A stretch of 64,000 nt of DNA, from positions 154,812,875 to 154,876,874 of the forward strand of contig CP136062.1 in NCBI GenBank assembly GCA_032622095.1, read 5' to 3'. Positions 10,765 through 21,897 of the stretch are shown here, in pieces (the first letter of the stretch is position 1; each line of letters opens with the position of its first letter). A model generated the notes under the pieces. The model made no database searches. It saw only the letters and a program-made list of their open reading frames with translations, and had not been told where the DNA came from. The DNA is from Siphonodentalium dalli. Lineage: Eukaryota; Mollusca; Scaphopoda; Gadilida; Siphonodentaliidae. The translations under genes were made by a program, and so were the position numbers.

Positions 10765-11388
10765 AACCCCCCCCCCCCCCCGCAAATCTGTTTTATTGTT
10801 AAAATGGTGGGGGTGGAAACCGGTGGATGTTTGGACGCGGGGGTGGGTGGGTCCCAACAAGGGTCGAACGAAAAAAATCAGCATACATGCCTGAACATAT
10901 TTTCCGACCCCCTGATCATATGGCCATTTTCGTCTATTTTTCCAACTATACTTTCTATAAGCAATGGGAATGCTTGATAGAAAATTTGTAAATAGTATAT
11001 ACAAGTAAGGGGTTAAATGTAGCACACCATGAACTTTGAAGTTGCCGACATTGTTTCTGGTGTCAATTTTTAAACTCCACCCATCCCCGGTTGTCAGGCC
11101 GCATTCATTGGCATTACACAAACAGGCATGGAAATACAAGATAGTGATTCGTCTTATACATGCATATATAAGTTAATTTAACGATATCCGTGTGGTTGTA
11201 TTAATTTTCAACTTTTGGTGTGATATCTTTTGGTGTATCAGACATATACTGCCGGTAATACTGCGGTCATTACGTGGTATCACCCCGTTTTAAGGTCAAT
11301 TATTTTGAGGATAGCGCAGGGAAGAATCCAGAGATTTTTTGGGGACACCTGTTCTGCATTTGAGAATGTTCCTATATAAATTGGGACA
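10765..11388. repeat. continuation of inverted block, then diverged repeat
   Basis: 10790-10930 mirrors 8870-9040 (poly-C, then a GGGGGTGGG tract, then CATACATGCCTGAA inverted relative to TTCAGGCATGTATG). 11160-11380 is the diverged relative of 2990-3340. No gene signal is present. Confidence 0.45.
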
Positions 11389-11634
11389 TTAGCCATTTTA
11401 TGACAAGAGCTGCACTAGTGCGGCATTAAAGATCCTATGCCATTTCATTCTCTTATATATGCAAGTCTTCCGCATAAGAAAATGCACTGGCTTACAACGT
11501 CAAGATAAAAGCCAATGTATTCTCTTATATATGCGAGGCTCCTTAGATGGAAGACTCGCATATACCGTATAAGAGAATGCATTGGCACAGGATTTTTGCT
11601 AAATTTCAAGAAGCCCCAGTCATGAAAGGGTTAA
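11389..11634. mobile_element. TTAA-type MITE, CCCTTTCATG family, copy 2
   Basis: Left edge TTAGCCATTTTATGACAAGAGC is a decayed form of TTAACCCTTTCATGATGGGAGC. The right edge CCAGTCATGAAAGGG is followed by TTAA at 11631-11634. The same GCATTCTCTTATATATGCGAG inverted blocks as copy 1 are present. Confidence 0.75.
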
Positions 11635-12237
11635 AACATTCCTCACTGCACACTTGATTATGGAAATAAAGGCTTTATATCAACTGAATATTGATGATTT
11701 GCATTGCATGTTGTTGAATTATAATAGAAGATTTCCTTCAAAATATAGAAAATTCAGCTTTAATAAAGACTATTCACTTGCAATTTGGGGACAATTAGGC
11801 CTCCAGAGTTTGGGTGCCCAAACCTGTAACAGGTATCAAAACAGCCCTGGATCCTTCCCTGGGATAGCGGTATATACATGTATTGGTGACAATGTACCAA
11901 TATTCATCTGCATGGTAGCTATATAGATTATACACTCACCACTGGTATTTTGATCAACACACTTCTTCCAGTAATATTTCACCTGTCATTTGTTCATTAC
12001 CACATGTCTAGTAAGACATGACCGATGCTTAGACTAATCATGGGCAAAGTAAATCTTCATCTTCAGATGTTGAAGACGACAGGGCATCCACCATGGCTAA
12101 TGAATCTGGCATTACTGAAATTGAAGAAAAATATGCTGCATATACATGTATGTGATATGGATACATGTATTTTTATAATTTGCAAACATATTTATAAACA
12201 AAGTGTAAAGTTCATTCTTCCAACAATGTGAGCATCG
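11635..12237. other. no assignable feature
   Basis: Two short open frames (11654-11926 and 12025-12231) have neither a recognisable domain nor clear splice sites. No repeat in the window matches this stretch. Confidence 0.45.
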
Positions 12238-12610
12238 TCGGCGATTCAGACGACCATGATTCAATCGTAAGTGGAGGAATCGGGCCTGATAAAATCATGG
12301 ATAGTTTGTTCACACGATTACGATGTCATCGCAGAGGAGTATATTATCGGCGGTTAACCACGTGATTAACTACCCTATGATCTTTCCATTTACTTTGTAT
12401 GATTTTTACGAACACACAAAGTTCTGTGATTCCATCACAGGTGGAGGTAACCAAGGATATGCTACAATTTCGCATCTAAAATCAAACATTGCTTGACATT
12501 ACTTTTTTCACTTGCGATCATGTCGTGAGCATGCATGCGCAGTCCAACACACACAATGGAAATCTTTCCACTTACGATTGAATCATGGTCATATGAATGT
12601 TCACTTAGTG
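12238..12610. mobile_element. inverted-repeat MITE, first of a twin pair
   Basis: Left end around GATTCAGACGACCATGATTC then AATCGTAAGTGG. The right end is CCACTTACGATTGAATCATGG then TGAATGTTCACTTAGTG, the inverse. The interior shares CACACGATTACGATGTC, ACCAAGGATA and AAATCAAACA with the second copy. The final CACTTAGTG is shared with the start of its neighbour. Confidence 0.7.
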
Positions 12611-12976
12611 AACGTTCAGATGACACGATACAATCATAAGTGGAGGAATCGGGACCGACGAGATCGTGGATAGTATGTTCACACGATTACGATGTCGTCG
12701 TACATGATGAAATCGTAGGTTGTTCGTAAAGCATGTTATTGACTACCCTGCGATCTTTCCAGCCACGATTTTTACCTACACACGACTGATTATGTCACAA
12801 ATGGAGATAACCAAGGATACGCTACGATTTTGCATCTAAAATCAAACAGTGCTTGATATTATTTTTTTATCTAATATTTTGACGTGAGCATGCGCAGTCC
12901 AACTATCGGTTACTTCCTACGACGGACATATTTCAACTTACGATTGTATCGTGGTCGCCTGAACAATCACTTAGTG
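12602..12976. mobile_element. inverted-repeat MITE, second of a twin pair
   Basis: Begins CACTTAGTGAACGTTCAGATG and ends with GCCTGAACAATCACTTAGTG after ACTTACGATTGTATCGTGG. It is a direct-orientation duplicate of 12238-12610. The two copies overlap in one terminal palindrome, so they are arranged tail to head without separate flanks. Confidence 0.7.
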
Positions 12977-13228
12977 TTAAATTGACAATAATGAGATTGT
13001 GTTTGTGGGAATTCTATCACTGTACTAGTATCAGGTTGACATTTGTTAGAATAATGCTATGAAGTATAACTGACAATTGCCTTATAACTTAGTTATATTA
13101 TAAGCTATATTTTCAATAAATGGGACCTTTTTGTTTTCCAACTGACTATTATCATATTAATATGTTAATGTCGACCGATAATACACTGCATTTATGCCAT
13201 AATTTGATTTTGCAAACTAAAATAGCCA

Positions 13229-14163
13229 TTCCCGGAGGGAACGGGACTACCCGCCCCCGAGACAACCCGCCCCTATGCTATTTTGGGGGCGGGTTGTCCC
13301 GATAAATGAGGGCGGGTTGTCCCGAAATTGTTAATAGTGATTATGTTATTTTATGTTCTTTGATGATATATTATTAAAGATTTTGATCAACAAAACATGT
13401 GTTTATTCATTAATTATGTCAATGCGTGGACAGGGATAAAGAATGACACGATGTTTTGACAACTGAACGGCACTTAAAGGTACTCAACCCGTAAAGAGGG
13501 TCCCCATCTCAAAAGGGGTGCTTTCAAAACAAACATTTGATGCAAATGGTTCATTATCACAGTGTGTTATCACAACACTTAGAGATCGGGATTCGATCAT
13601 CTCACTCGACACAGAATCCCGATCACGTTACACTATCCAGGCCAGGAAGATTATAGGGAGTTCTGGGATGATTACATGTCCGATCCACCGAGGTTAACAG
13701 CAGCCAGCTTTCTGAAGAAGTGCTCAAACGTCTACGGAACGAAGAAGAGACCGGCACACTGCAGACAGACACCAGCAGCAGCCCCAAATTAATCATTGTT
13801 CGTTTGTTAAACTTATTAAATTTTGTTTTTAATCTTCGTTCATATTCATTCATTCCGCTTTTAAATTTCGTTCTTTAAACTTCGTAGTAAATAAACATAT
13901 TATCGTTGATGCATTTTTGTGTTCATAAGTTATATTATATTACATGTGTATTTATTGTTGTCCATGTTGTTAAATCAAATAAAAATATATAAAAAAAACA
14001 ACCCAGTTTCGTTAAACAAACATCTCATAATCCCCTCACACCTACTAATTAGCCACTGATTACCGCTAATTGATTTTTGGGGGCGGGTTGTCCGGGGGCG
14101 GGTTGTCTCAGAGTGAAAGGGGCGGGTTGTCTCGGGGGCGGGTAGTCACGGACCCTTCCCGGA
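13229..14163. mobile_element. 919-bp DNA transposon with 8-bp target duplication
   Basis: TTCCCGGA occurs at 13229-13236 and again at 14156-14163, exactly flanking an element whose ends are inverted. The left end is GGGAACGGGACTACCCGCCC, and the right end reads inward GGGTCCGTGACTACCCGCCC; both continue CCCGAGACAACCCGCCCC. Additional GGGGGCGGGTTGTCCCG blocks lie just inside each end. An 8-bp duplication is characteristic of hAT and P superfamilies. The interior carries a short open frame (13583-13792) but no complete transposase. Confidence 0.8.
13583..13792 (+). CDS. short ORF inside the 919-bp element, unknown
   Basis: A 69-codon frame follows a TAG at 13580 and ends with TAA at 13790-13792. 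The part from HYPGQEDYREFWDDYMSDPP to KKRPAHCRQTPAAAPN has varied, protein-like composition with clustered acidic and basic residues. No initiator ATG lies in frame; a putative acceptor AG precedes AATCCCGATC at about 13614. AATAAA signals follow at about 13890 and 13976. It may be the last exon or a remnant of a transposon-encoded or captured protein. I do not recognise a family, and chance is possible. Confidence 0.3.
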   Translation, partial: RSGFDHLTRHRIPITLHYPGQEDYREFWDDYMSDPPRLTAASFLKKCSNVYGTKKRPAHCRQTPAAAPN

Positions 14164-14860
14164 TAGTATTACGTTTATATAGCACAGAATTTAGGCCCAA
14201 TTTATAACTCAATAAAAATCGTTTTTGCAATTTTTTATACAGTTGGGAATATTGTGTAAGTGTACGTTGGTATATGAATCATAAATGCAGTATAATCATA
14301 GGCCATCATATGTTACTATGTTGTCATGACAAATCATCATTATGACTATCCGATCATCGTATTCTAATTTTTGTTTACACATTTCACCGACAGTAAAATT
14401 CACGATAATTTAATTTGAAGAACGTGAATAATTCACGCAATTTTAATCGTATTTCAATTAAGTATATCACTCGTAACATCATCTTCGTAAAGAGAAAACA
14501 CTTCAACATTAACTAATTAGCTTCACTTACCTGAATAATAGTTTAAATATATCAAGTGTCTGACCGTAAAAATTGTCAACATGGAGAAACAAAACCTCGT
14601 GCATGAGACATGACCTCCAGCTGCCGGCGGTATGTAAAAGACCCGGAACGGTGTTTAACCGTGTTTTAGCGGAACGAAATTAAATCAAGTACTAAACCGC
14701 GAAAATAGTTAATAAGCTCCATGAAACAATAAATTGATTAGACCACCGCCAACAGGGACGTGAAAACAGTGCGAATGGGGTGTCTATACCGCCAACTTTG
14801 GTCAAAATTTTCAATAGTTGAAAATTTCATGACTGCCACATTAGTTGTACATTTTACACC
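14164..14860. other. no assignable feature
   Basis: A+T-rich sequence without matching repeats or exon-like frames. Confidence 0.45.
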
Positions 14861-15820
14861 ATATATGTATGGGAGTCCCTTTTCACATTTATTATTTATT
14901 TGCACTTAAGTGCAAATATGTGTCTATCAATTTATTTGCGCTTAAGCGCAAATACCAAACACTCCCTTACTTCCCTCTGGTTGGGAATGATGGAGTCCAT
15001 CTCATAATATATTATTATGAACTTATGGGCCCATAGTAGTAGCCCGGTGAATGATGGAGTCCATCTCATAATATATTATTATGGGCCCATAGTAGTAGCC
15101 CCATACAGACTCAAAATTTTAAGAAAAAACATATTTCCATATGCATATCAGCATATCTGTCGCTGGTGTCCCAAGAATTGGTGCCTCACTCCCAGAGCTC
15201 TAGTATATTTGATTAAAGGGACATCTCCTGCACAGATATATACCATTTCCATGGCCATAAAAGTGGAATTAGGGGTTAATGGAGGCTTGCTTCCTGCATG
15301 TGGTTTACTTATTGACTTGAAATAGGGGAAAACAACCCTATTTTCATATTATCAGCATCCCTGTCCCTAATAATTTGTGTCTCCATCTCAGAGATGTAGT
15401 ATATTTTATAAAAGAGACATATCCTGCACAGATCTATACCATTTGCATGGTCATAAAAGGTATCTAGGGATTACTGGGGATTGCTTCCCTCATATGGTGG
15501 GCCTATATAGACTTGAGTGATGTGTTTAGGCCTGTGCCATTTAAAATTAATTCAGGGGGGATCAATGCATATTAATTTTTATTTGCGCTTAAGCGCAAAT
15601 GATTTGCGCTTAAGCATAAAAGATTTGCGCTTAAGCGTAAATGATTTGTGCTTAACCGCACATGATTTACGCTTAAGCATAAATATTTGCGCTTAAGCCC
15701 AAATGATAGAGGTTATTTGCGCTTAAGCGCAAATATGTGTGTTTAAGCACGAATATTTGCGCTTTAGCATAAATAAATAATAAATGTGATAAGGACCTCC
15801 CATATATATGACCATATATA
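14861..15820. mobile_element. inverted-repeat element with GCGCTTAAGCGC palindrome array
   Basis: Left edge ATATATGTATGGGAGTCCC then CACATTTATTATTTATTTGC is mirrored at the right by AAATAAATAATAAATGTG, AAGGACCTCCCATATATATG. Both sides carry copies of the palindrome TTTGCGCTTAAGCGCAAA: two on the left (14898-14952) and about eight variants on the right (15583-15775). Inside are a duplicated 60-base block (14985-15100, GAATGATGGAGTCCATCTC) and a duplicated block of about 195 bases (15135-15327 and 15335-15517). Confidence 0.65.
15583..15775. repeat. array of ATTTGCGCTTAAGCGCAAAT palindromes
   Basis: About eight consecutive near-palindromic units of ATTTGCGCTTAAGCGCAAAT (20 bases) with point changes such as GCATAA, GTGCTTAACCGC and GTTTAAGCAC. 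Each unit is self-complementary, so the array can pair in many registers. Confidence 0.8.
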
Positions 15821-15882
15821 TTACTTGAATCGCTCACCACGTTGTTGAAAGAAATAGGTTTGTGCAACCATTGTTTATTTTT

Positions 15883-16013
15883 TTAACCCTCTCATGGCGG
15901 GAGTTTCGCTGGTGCAGCATTAAAGACCATGTGCCAGAGCATTCTCTCATATATGAGAGTCATCCATATGGAGCCTCGCATCATATATAAGAGAATGCAC
16001 TGGCTTACAAGGA
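15883..16013. mobile_element. truncated TTAA-type MITE, CCCTTTCATG family, copy 3
   Basis: TTAACCCTCTCATGGCGGGAG begins the family consensus. It follows it through GCAGCATTAAAGACCATGTG and AAGAGAATGCACTGGCTTAC, and stops about where the tandem array at 16013 starts. The right half is missing. Confidence 0.7.
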
Positions 16014-17885
16014 CATCTTTGCCAATAAACTAAACATTTCTCAGGTTATTGCATGCACTTTTATTACACAGGGCAAGGTATATTACATTATATTAAGGGT
16101 ATTTTACTTAAAATATTCTGTGGAAACTACATAAAAGCAATATTGTATGCATCCATGTATAGCCAAATGAAATTAAACTATGGATATTTTATTGTTTATT
16201 TCACCAGAGACATGTATTCTGTTGAGATATTGCCTTATATATGTTATAAACATGCAAATAGTGGCTTCATTTGGGCTTGCTTCCATAATTTAGAGAGTCA
16301 AACCTGAAGAGATTCCCTTATTTCAAATTTGTAAGATGCCAAGGCAACTGAAATGGTGTATCAAACCTCAAATGGCAGTATTTCTTATCAGATGGACATG
16401 TCTACCAATAAATTAAACATTTCTCATGGTCATTGCATGCATTTTAATATACAGGACAAGGTAGAAACATCATTTGATGGAAATATTACTTAAAATAGTC
16501 TGTCAAATCTACATAAAAGCCATATTGTATGCATCCCTGTATAGCCAAATGAAATTAAACTATGGATATTTTATTGTTTATTTCATTAGAGACATGCTTT
16601 CTGTTGAGATATAGCCTTATATATGTTATAAACATGCAAATAGTGGCTTTATTTGGGCTTGCTTCCATAATTTAGAGAGTCAAACCTGAAGAGATTCCCT
16701 TATTTCAAATTTACAAGATGCCAAGCCAGCTGAAATGGTGTATCAAACCTCAAATGACAGTATTTCTTATCAGATGGACATGTCTACCAATAAATTAAAC
16801 ATTTCTCATGGTCACTGCATGCATTATAATATATAGACCAAGGTAGAAAACATCAGTTGATGGATATTTTACTTAAAATAGTCTGTGGAAACTACATAAA
16901 AGCAATATTGTATGCATCCCTGTACAGCCAAATGAAATTAAACTATGGATATTTTATTGTGTATTTTATCAGAGACGTGTATTCTGTTGAGATATAGCCT
17001 TATACATGTGATTAACATGCAAATTGTGGCTTCATTTGGGCTTTCTTCCATTATTTAGAGAGTCAAATCTGAAGAAATTCCCTTAGTTTTATATTTATGA
17101 TCCCATAATCCCATGAAATGGTATTTTAAACCTCAAATGTCAGTATTTATTATCAGATGGACATATCAACTAATGAATTAAACATTTCCCATGGTCATTA
17201 CATGCATTTTAATATACAAGGCTATGTAGAAAACATCATTTGATGGATATTTTACTTAAAATAGTCTGTGGAAACTACATAAAAGCAATATTGTATGCAT
17301 CCCTCTATAGCCAAATGCAATTGAACTATGGATATGTTATTGTACATTTTATCAGAGACATGTATTCTGTTGAGATATATAGCCTTATACATGTTATTAA
17401 CATGCACATAGTGGCTTCATTTGGGCTTTCTTCCATAATTTAGAGAGTCAAAGCTGAATAAATTCCCTTAGGTTTCAAATTTAAAAGATGCCAAGCCAGC
17501 TGAAATGGTGTATCAAACCTAAAATGTCAGTATTTCTTATCAGATGGACATCTCTACCAATAAATTAAGCATTTCTCATGACCATTGCATGCATTTTAAT
17601 ATATAGGACAAGGCAGAATACATCACTTGATGGATATTTTACTTAAAATACTTTGTGGAAACTACATAAAAGCCACATTGTATGCTTTCCTATATAGCCA
17701 AATGAAATTCAACTATGAATAAATTGGATATTTTATTGTTTGTATCATCAGAGATATTAGCATTCTGCTATTATATAGTCTTTTGTGTGTTATAAACATA
17801 CAATAGGTGCATGGCCTCATTGGGCTTGCTTTCATAATACAAGAGAGTCAACTCTGAATAAATACCATCGGTTTGAAATTGGTAG
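16013..17885. repeat. tandem array of about 380-bp units, five copies
   Basis: Anchors such as CTACCAATAAATTAAACATT recur near 16023, 16401, 16783, 17166 and 17553, giving periods of 378-387. Every unit repeats TCTGTGGAAACTACATAAAA, CCAAATGAAATTAAACTATG, CATGTATTCTGTTGAGATA and TTAGAGAGTCAAACCTGAA. The last unit is the most diverged. Open frames of 60-85 codons recur at the same place in several units with the same reading, but contain no recognisable domain and do not stay open between units. Confidence 0.9.
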
Positions 17886-17926
17886 CATCTTCCATCCTTA
17901 TATAAGAGGGGTATATACCAGCTTGA

Positions 17927-18127
17927 AGTACCGGTTTAATTAATAGGTTCAATGCAAGGGGCCACCAGAGAGGTTTGTCTAGTTCGGGATGGTGTGGCAA
18001 ACCGCCATTTGGATATTTCAAGGGAGCTCTAGGTCTCCTCAATGGCGACCCACTATATTGTGCAAACAAAATTTTATTAAAATTGTATAAAGGTCAGCAT
18101 GCCCTAAGAGCATTGAGAAATAGATAA
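17927..18127 (+). CDS. short ORF of unknown nature
   Basis: A 66-codon frame after TGA (17924) and ending TAA (18125-18127) reads through GLSSSGWCGKPPFGYFKGAL and CANKILLKLYKGQHALRALR. It has no in-frame ATG and only weak acceptor candidates. The complementary strand is also open for 73 codons (17848-18069). It sits just after the tandem array and in sequence not matched elsewhere in the window. It could be a terminal exon, a transposon fragment or chance; no family is recognised. Confidence 0.25.
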   Translation, partial: STGLINRFNARGHQRGLSSSGWCGKPPFGYFKGALGLLNGDPLYCANKILLKLYKGQHALRALRNR

Positions 18128-18149
18128 AAACACTTACTGACAGATTGCC

Positions 18150-18480
18150 AATAACAAAATTACATCTGTTGAAACTATTGTTATGTAAACAAAACTGTTA
18201 CAGTGATTTGTCAACAAATATATAATTCTAGCTGTATTATTAGTTCAAATATTTAACTATGAATAACATTTTCAGAATATTTAATCAACAGGTTGGACCT
18301 TTTCCAATGTTATGTAAACAAAACTGTTACAGTGAGTGACTTGTCAACAATTATATAATCCTATAGCTGTAGTATTACATGTAGTTCAAATATTTAAGTA
18401 TGAATATGAATTTTCAGAATATTTAATCAACAGGTTGGTCTGGTTGGACCTTTTTCAATGTTTACCATAAAATTTTGATC
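18150..18480. repeat. tandem duplicate of a dispersed repeat
   Basis: Two copies about 120 bases apart, each with ATGTAAACAAAACTGTTACAGT, TTGTCAACAA and TTTTCAGAATATTTAATCAACAGG, are related to 4560-4750. Confidence 0.7.
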
Positions 18481-18529
18481 ACAATTTTGCTCTCGTTGGA
18501 CTTTTACAGTTATTCCAATACAGCAGTAA

Positions 18530-18852
18530 TTTCTACATAACAATTAATTCTTGGTTTAGAAATATTTTCTTTAAGTATTTCTTAACTTAGAAAAAAAATC
18601 TTGAAACAAGAAATATATATTTAATTTTTGAAGCCATTTTCTTAGTAAGGAAATTGTTTCTTGTTTCAAGACTAAAATCTATCTTATTTGAGAAAACTAT
18701 CTCTTGTCTGGTGGGAGTTTCTTAAATTTTCTTGATGTAGCAGAATTGGGGGGTATATTTCCCAAAATAAGATTTATTTTCCTGTTTCAGGAAATAGTTT
18801 TTCTTGTTTCAAGATATTTTATCTTATTAAGAAATTATTTTTGGCAGTGTGG
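18530..18852. repeat. AAGAAAATTTTCTT-type MITE, second copy
   Basis: Same simple-sequence family as 784-1330, ending TTTTTGGCAGTG. Confidence 0.6.
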
Positions 18853-19007
18853 CAATCAACTAACTCATACATGGTGAATTCCATGTTAAGTGATTTAGCT
18901 ATGATATGCTATGCTTTAATCTCTAAGACATGAATTCACATGTTACTGGCGAGATGTGCAATATTTACAAAGTGCTTAGTGCGAAATATATACATATACA
19001 TAAAAGA

Positions 19008-19125
19008 AGACAGAACACGGAGAAGAAGAAGAAGCAGAAACAGAATAGGAAAAGAAGAAGAGGAAAAGAAGAAGATAAGAAGAAGAATAAGATAGAAGGA
19101 TATAGAAGAAGATTTGTAGATATAT
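19008..19125 (+). repeat. polypurine (GAA-rich) tract
   Basis: About 115 bases in which nearly every base on the + strand is A or G, built from AGAAGA variants. Open frames across it on both strands are low-complexity artefacts. Confidence 0.85.
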
Positions 19126-19294
19126 ATGGCGGTAGTCTCTCTGTTAACCATAGCATAATCGGACAACGTCGAGTCGTAAGGATAAGGATATTTGTTTCTC
19201 GACTATGCATGGCCTGAGCTCAAATTTTAACAATCCGATATGGTGCTCTCATGCCTTGAATAACAGGCATTGGAAAAATAAGACAGACAATACC

Positions 19295-20310
19295 CGTTTG
19301 TTGAGATTGCTTGGATAATTTGAGGGCGAGCTCATGTGATAACATTCAATTGGGATTTCCATGCATATATCCATTACAGCGCCAAAACAATTAATGCATG
19401 TACAGCGTTGAAAGAAAAAAGAGTCACCCCGCCCATTTTTAACCCATAATTTACAGAACAGTATATGTTTCTCAGGCCACAGGATGAACAAGTTCCTAAC
19501 TGTCACAATTTTAGCCTGTACAGGCTTGAATTATCACATTTTGGACTATAAACCATGATTGGGGGAGGGGGCTGGTTCTCGAAAGTTTCGAATAACTAAG
19601 GGATTTAGTTGAATGTATCGGCCGGGATTATCTGGACAAGAATGTACAACATAATGTTTTACTTAAATATTCCATAGTTGTAAATTGTGCGTATATAACA
19701 CAAGAGAGGAAAGGTGACGTAGTTGTGAACTCGTAGCTAGACAACCCTTTTCCCGAATGAAGACACACAGCAACACCACCTTCTGTACCTTCAAATTTAA
19801 AGCTGTAATAATATGTTCATAATTATATGAATAGCATAAATTGCTGCATATGAGATTAATCACTCGTAGCAAACAGGCACGACATATATGACTGTCAACT
19901 ACAATATTTAGAAATCAGGAGTGGCTTCGTGACTTCAGGGGGTAGGGCTCGTGGTGCTGCACCCCCGGTCGAGGAAATATGTAATGGTCAGTCTGGTAGC
20001 TTCCGGGATAATATAGCATCCATGTTGGGGATAATGGAAATCCTGGGACCATCACTGGTACACAATCAAGAGAAGACTGACAGTGATTTAAACAGAACGT
20101 CCAACATTTGGGTCATCGCGCGAACAATTATTTTAAGCGGCCTGACGACTTCGTCCAGTTAACGGCTCTCTGCGCGTTCAGAGCTTGACTCACTGTGGTC
20201 AAACATAGCCGCAATGATTGGATTGTCAGCAGACACATATTACATGATCTGTATGATCCATGTAAAACGCCAAATACACGATATTTACAGAGATTACATG
20301 CATGTGTGTA
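19295..20310. repeat. 1.0-kb duplicated unit, uninterrupted copy
   Basis: 19295-19815 matches 20646-21140 (TTGTTGAGATT, AATTTGAGGGCGAGC, GGGCTGGTTCTCGAAAG, ACAAGAGAGGAAAGGTGACG). 19815-20310 matches 21958-22465 (TATGAATAGCATAAATTGCT, CGGCCTGACGACTT, AAAACGCCAAATACACGATA). The order is the same, so this is the intact version of the unit. 20330-20632 is additionally a copy of 330-645. Confidence 0.75.
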
Positions 20311-21152
20311 TCCACCCTTAGGGTAAATTTTACATGGCCACACCAATAATTGACAAAATTAATCACCTGCGCGCGAGAGGTCAATTTCACCAGTTAGTAG
20401 TTATAAGCCATTATCAAACAAACTGCCATCAAGAAATTTCAGGCCAATCATAAACATGTCTTCTTTCATGGATGTCGAAATGAGTAATTCTTGTCTGATA
20501 TATGTTGCTGTTTTTCACGAGTTATAATTCATTTCGAAAAGTGGATTAGAGCCGGTCGATTTTATACTTGATTTGGTTCTGTCATTTCTTGGAAACAGGG
20601 TCATCCAAAACAAAAATAAAATATGCAGAATTATTTTATAGGATGATACCGGCTTGTTGAGATTTCTCTGATAATTTGAGAGCGAGCACATGTGATAACA
20701 TTAATTCAATTGGGATTGCAAATATTCATTATTGCGCCAAAAAATAATGCAGGTACAGCGTTGAAATTAAAAAGGGTGACACCCCCCCCCCCATTTATAT
20801 ATGTTTCTCAAGCCAAGGTTGAACAAGCTCCTAACTGCCACAGGCTTGAATTATAACATTTTCGACCATAATCCATGATTGGGGGATGGGCTGGTTCTCG
20901 AAAGCTTCCAATAACTAAGGGAGTTAATTGAATGTATCAGCCGGGATTATCTGGGCAAGAATTACAATATAATGTTTTACTTAAATATTCCATAGTTGTA
21001 AATTTTGGGTATACATGTATAACTGTATAACACAAGAGAGGAAAGGTGACGTAGTTGGGAACTCGTAGCTAGGAAACCCTTTCGCTGAATGAAGACAAAC
21101 AGCAACACCATGCATTCAAATTTAAAGCTGTATAATATGTTCATATAAGAAA

Positions 21153-21292
21153 TAAACGGCGGTTTCAATGTGGTCATGGGATTTTGACCGCGAGAAAAAA
21201 TCAGCAAACTGCATGAACCCCGAAGGGGTTCATGCGGAGTTTGCTGATTTTTTATCGCGGTCAAAACCCATGACCATGTTGAATCCGCCGTT
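21153..21292. mobile_element. 140-bp palindromic MITE
   Basis: Arms read AACGGCGGTTTCAATGTGGT...GACCGCGA...AAAATCAGCAAACT and their near-exact inverse, meeting at GAACCCCGAAGGGGTTC. The outer flanks are TAA/TTA. It is a compact self-complementary element with no ORF. Confidence 0.8.
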
Positions 21293-21839
21293 AATTATTT
21301 ATATTTATATACTTAAATTCATTATGAACTAGGATTGTCTGTCTTTCCCACTATTTATTCATCTATTTAAATGAACGCATTAGAGTTCAGTTCAGAAAGT
21401 GCGAATCCTCGTTTTTTGGAAAACCAAACATTTTGAGAATCCGTTCTTGAAGAACGGAAAAAAAACGCAATTTCACAGTTTAGTATACACATATGACAAA
21501 CTGTATTGTTTAGCTAGTAACTAATGCATGTAGACGTGTTGATTTCAAGAATGATAACTGAAACTAACAATTAAGTTTCGGCTGTGAATAAGAAATCGAC
21601 AACAGGCCGTTCTACCATAATGATATATTTGTGAGGTTCGGGGGATATTTGTAGCGGTAATGAATATGATAAAACGTTATTAATTAGCGGGATTTTTGAA
21701 CATCAACGCTCAGTAACACAGAGCAGCAACACTGATTATAGACCGAAACAAATTTCTTGCCAAATCCGGACGTACTATATACTCAAGCAGTCGGTAATGT
21801 CCGACAATCCCCGGTGATTTCCGGGACCAATGTGTTCAT

Positions 21840-21897
21840 AAACCTATGAACGACATTGGAAGTGACGTCACGTTACGTTCATAGGTTTATGAACGCA
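21840..21897. repeat. short palindrome with TTCATAAACCTATGAACG arms
   Basis: The 18-base arm TTCATAAACCTATGAACG at about 21836 is repeated inverted as CGTTCATAGGTTTATGAA at about 21875, around a TGACGTCA centre. Whether the CRE-like TGACGTCA is functional cannot be judged. Confidence 0.7.

Noticed and set aside
10516-11139. 207-codon minus-strand ORF, the longest in the window
   Set aside because: It runs through the inverted hAT-like copy and its poly-C flank, has no domain, and the matching region at 7102-7700 does not keep the frame open.
15583-15775. CRISPR-like array
   Set aside because: The regularly spaced palindromes have no unique spacers of constant length, the host is eukaryotic, and the units vary.
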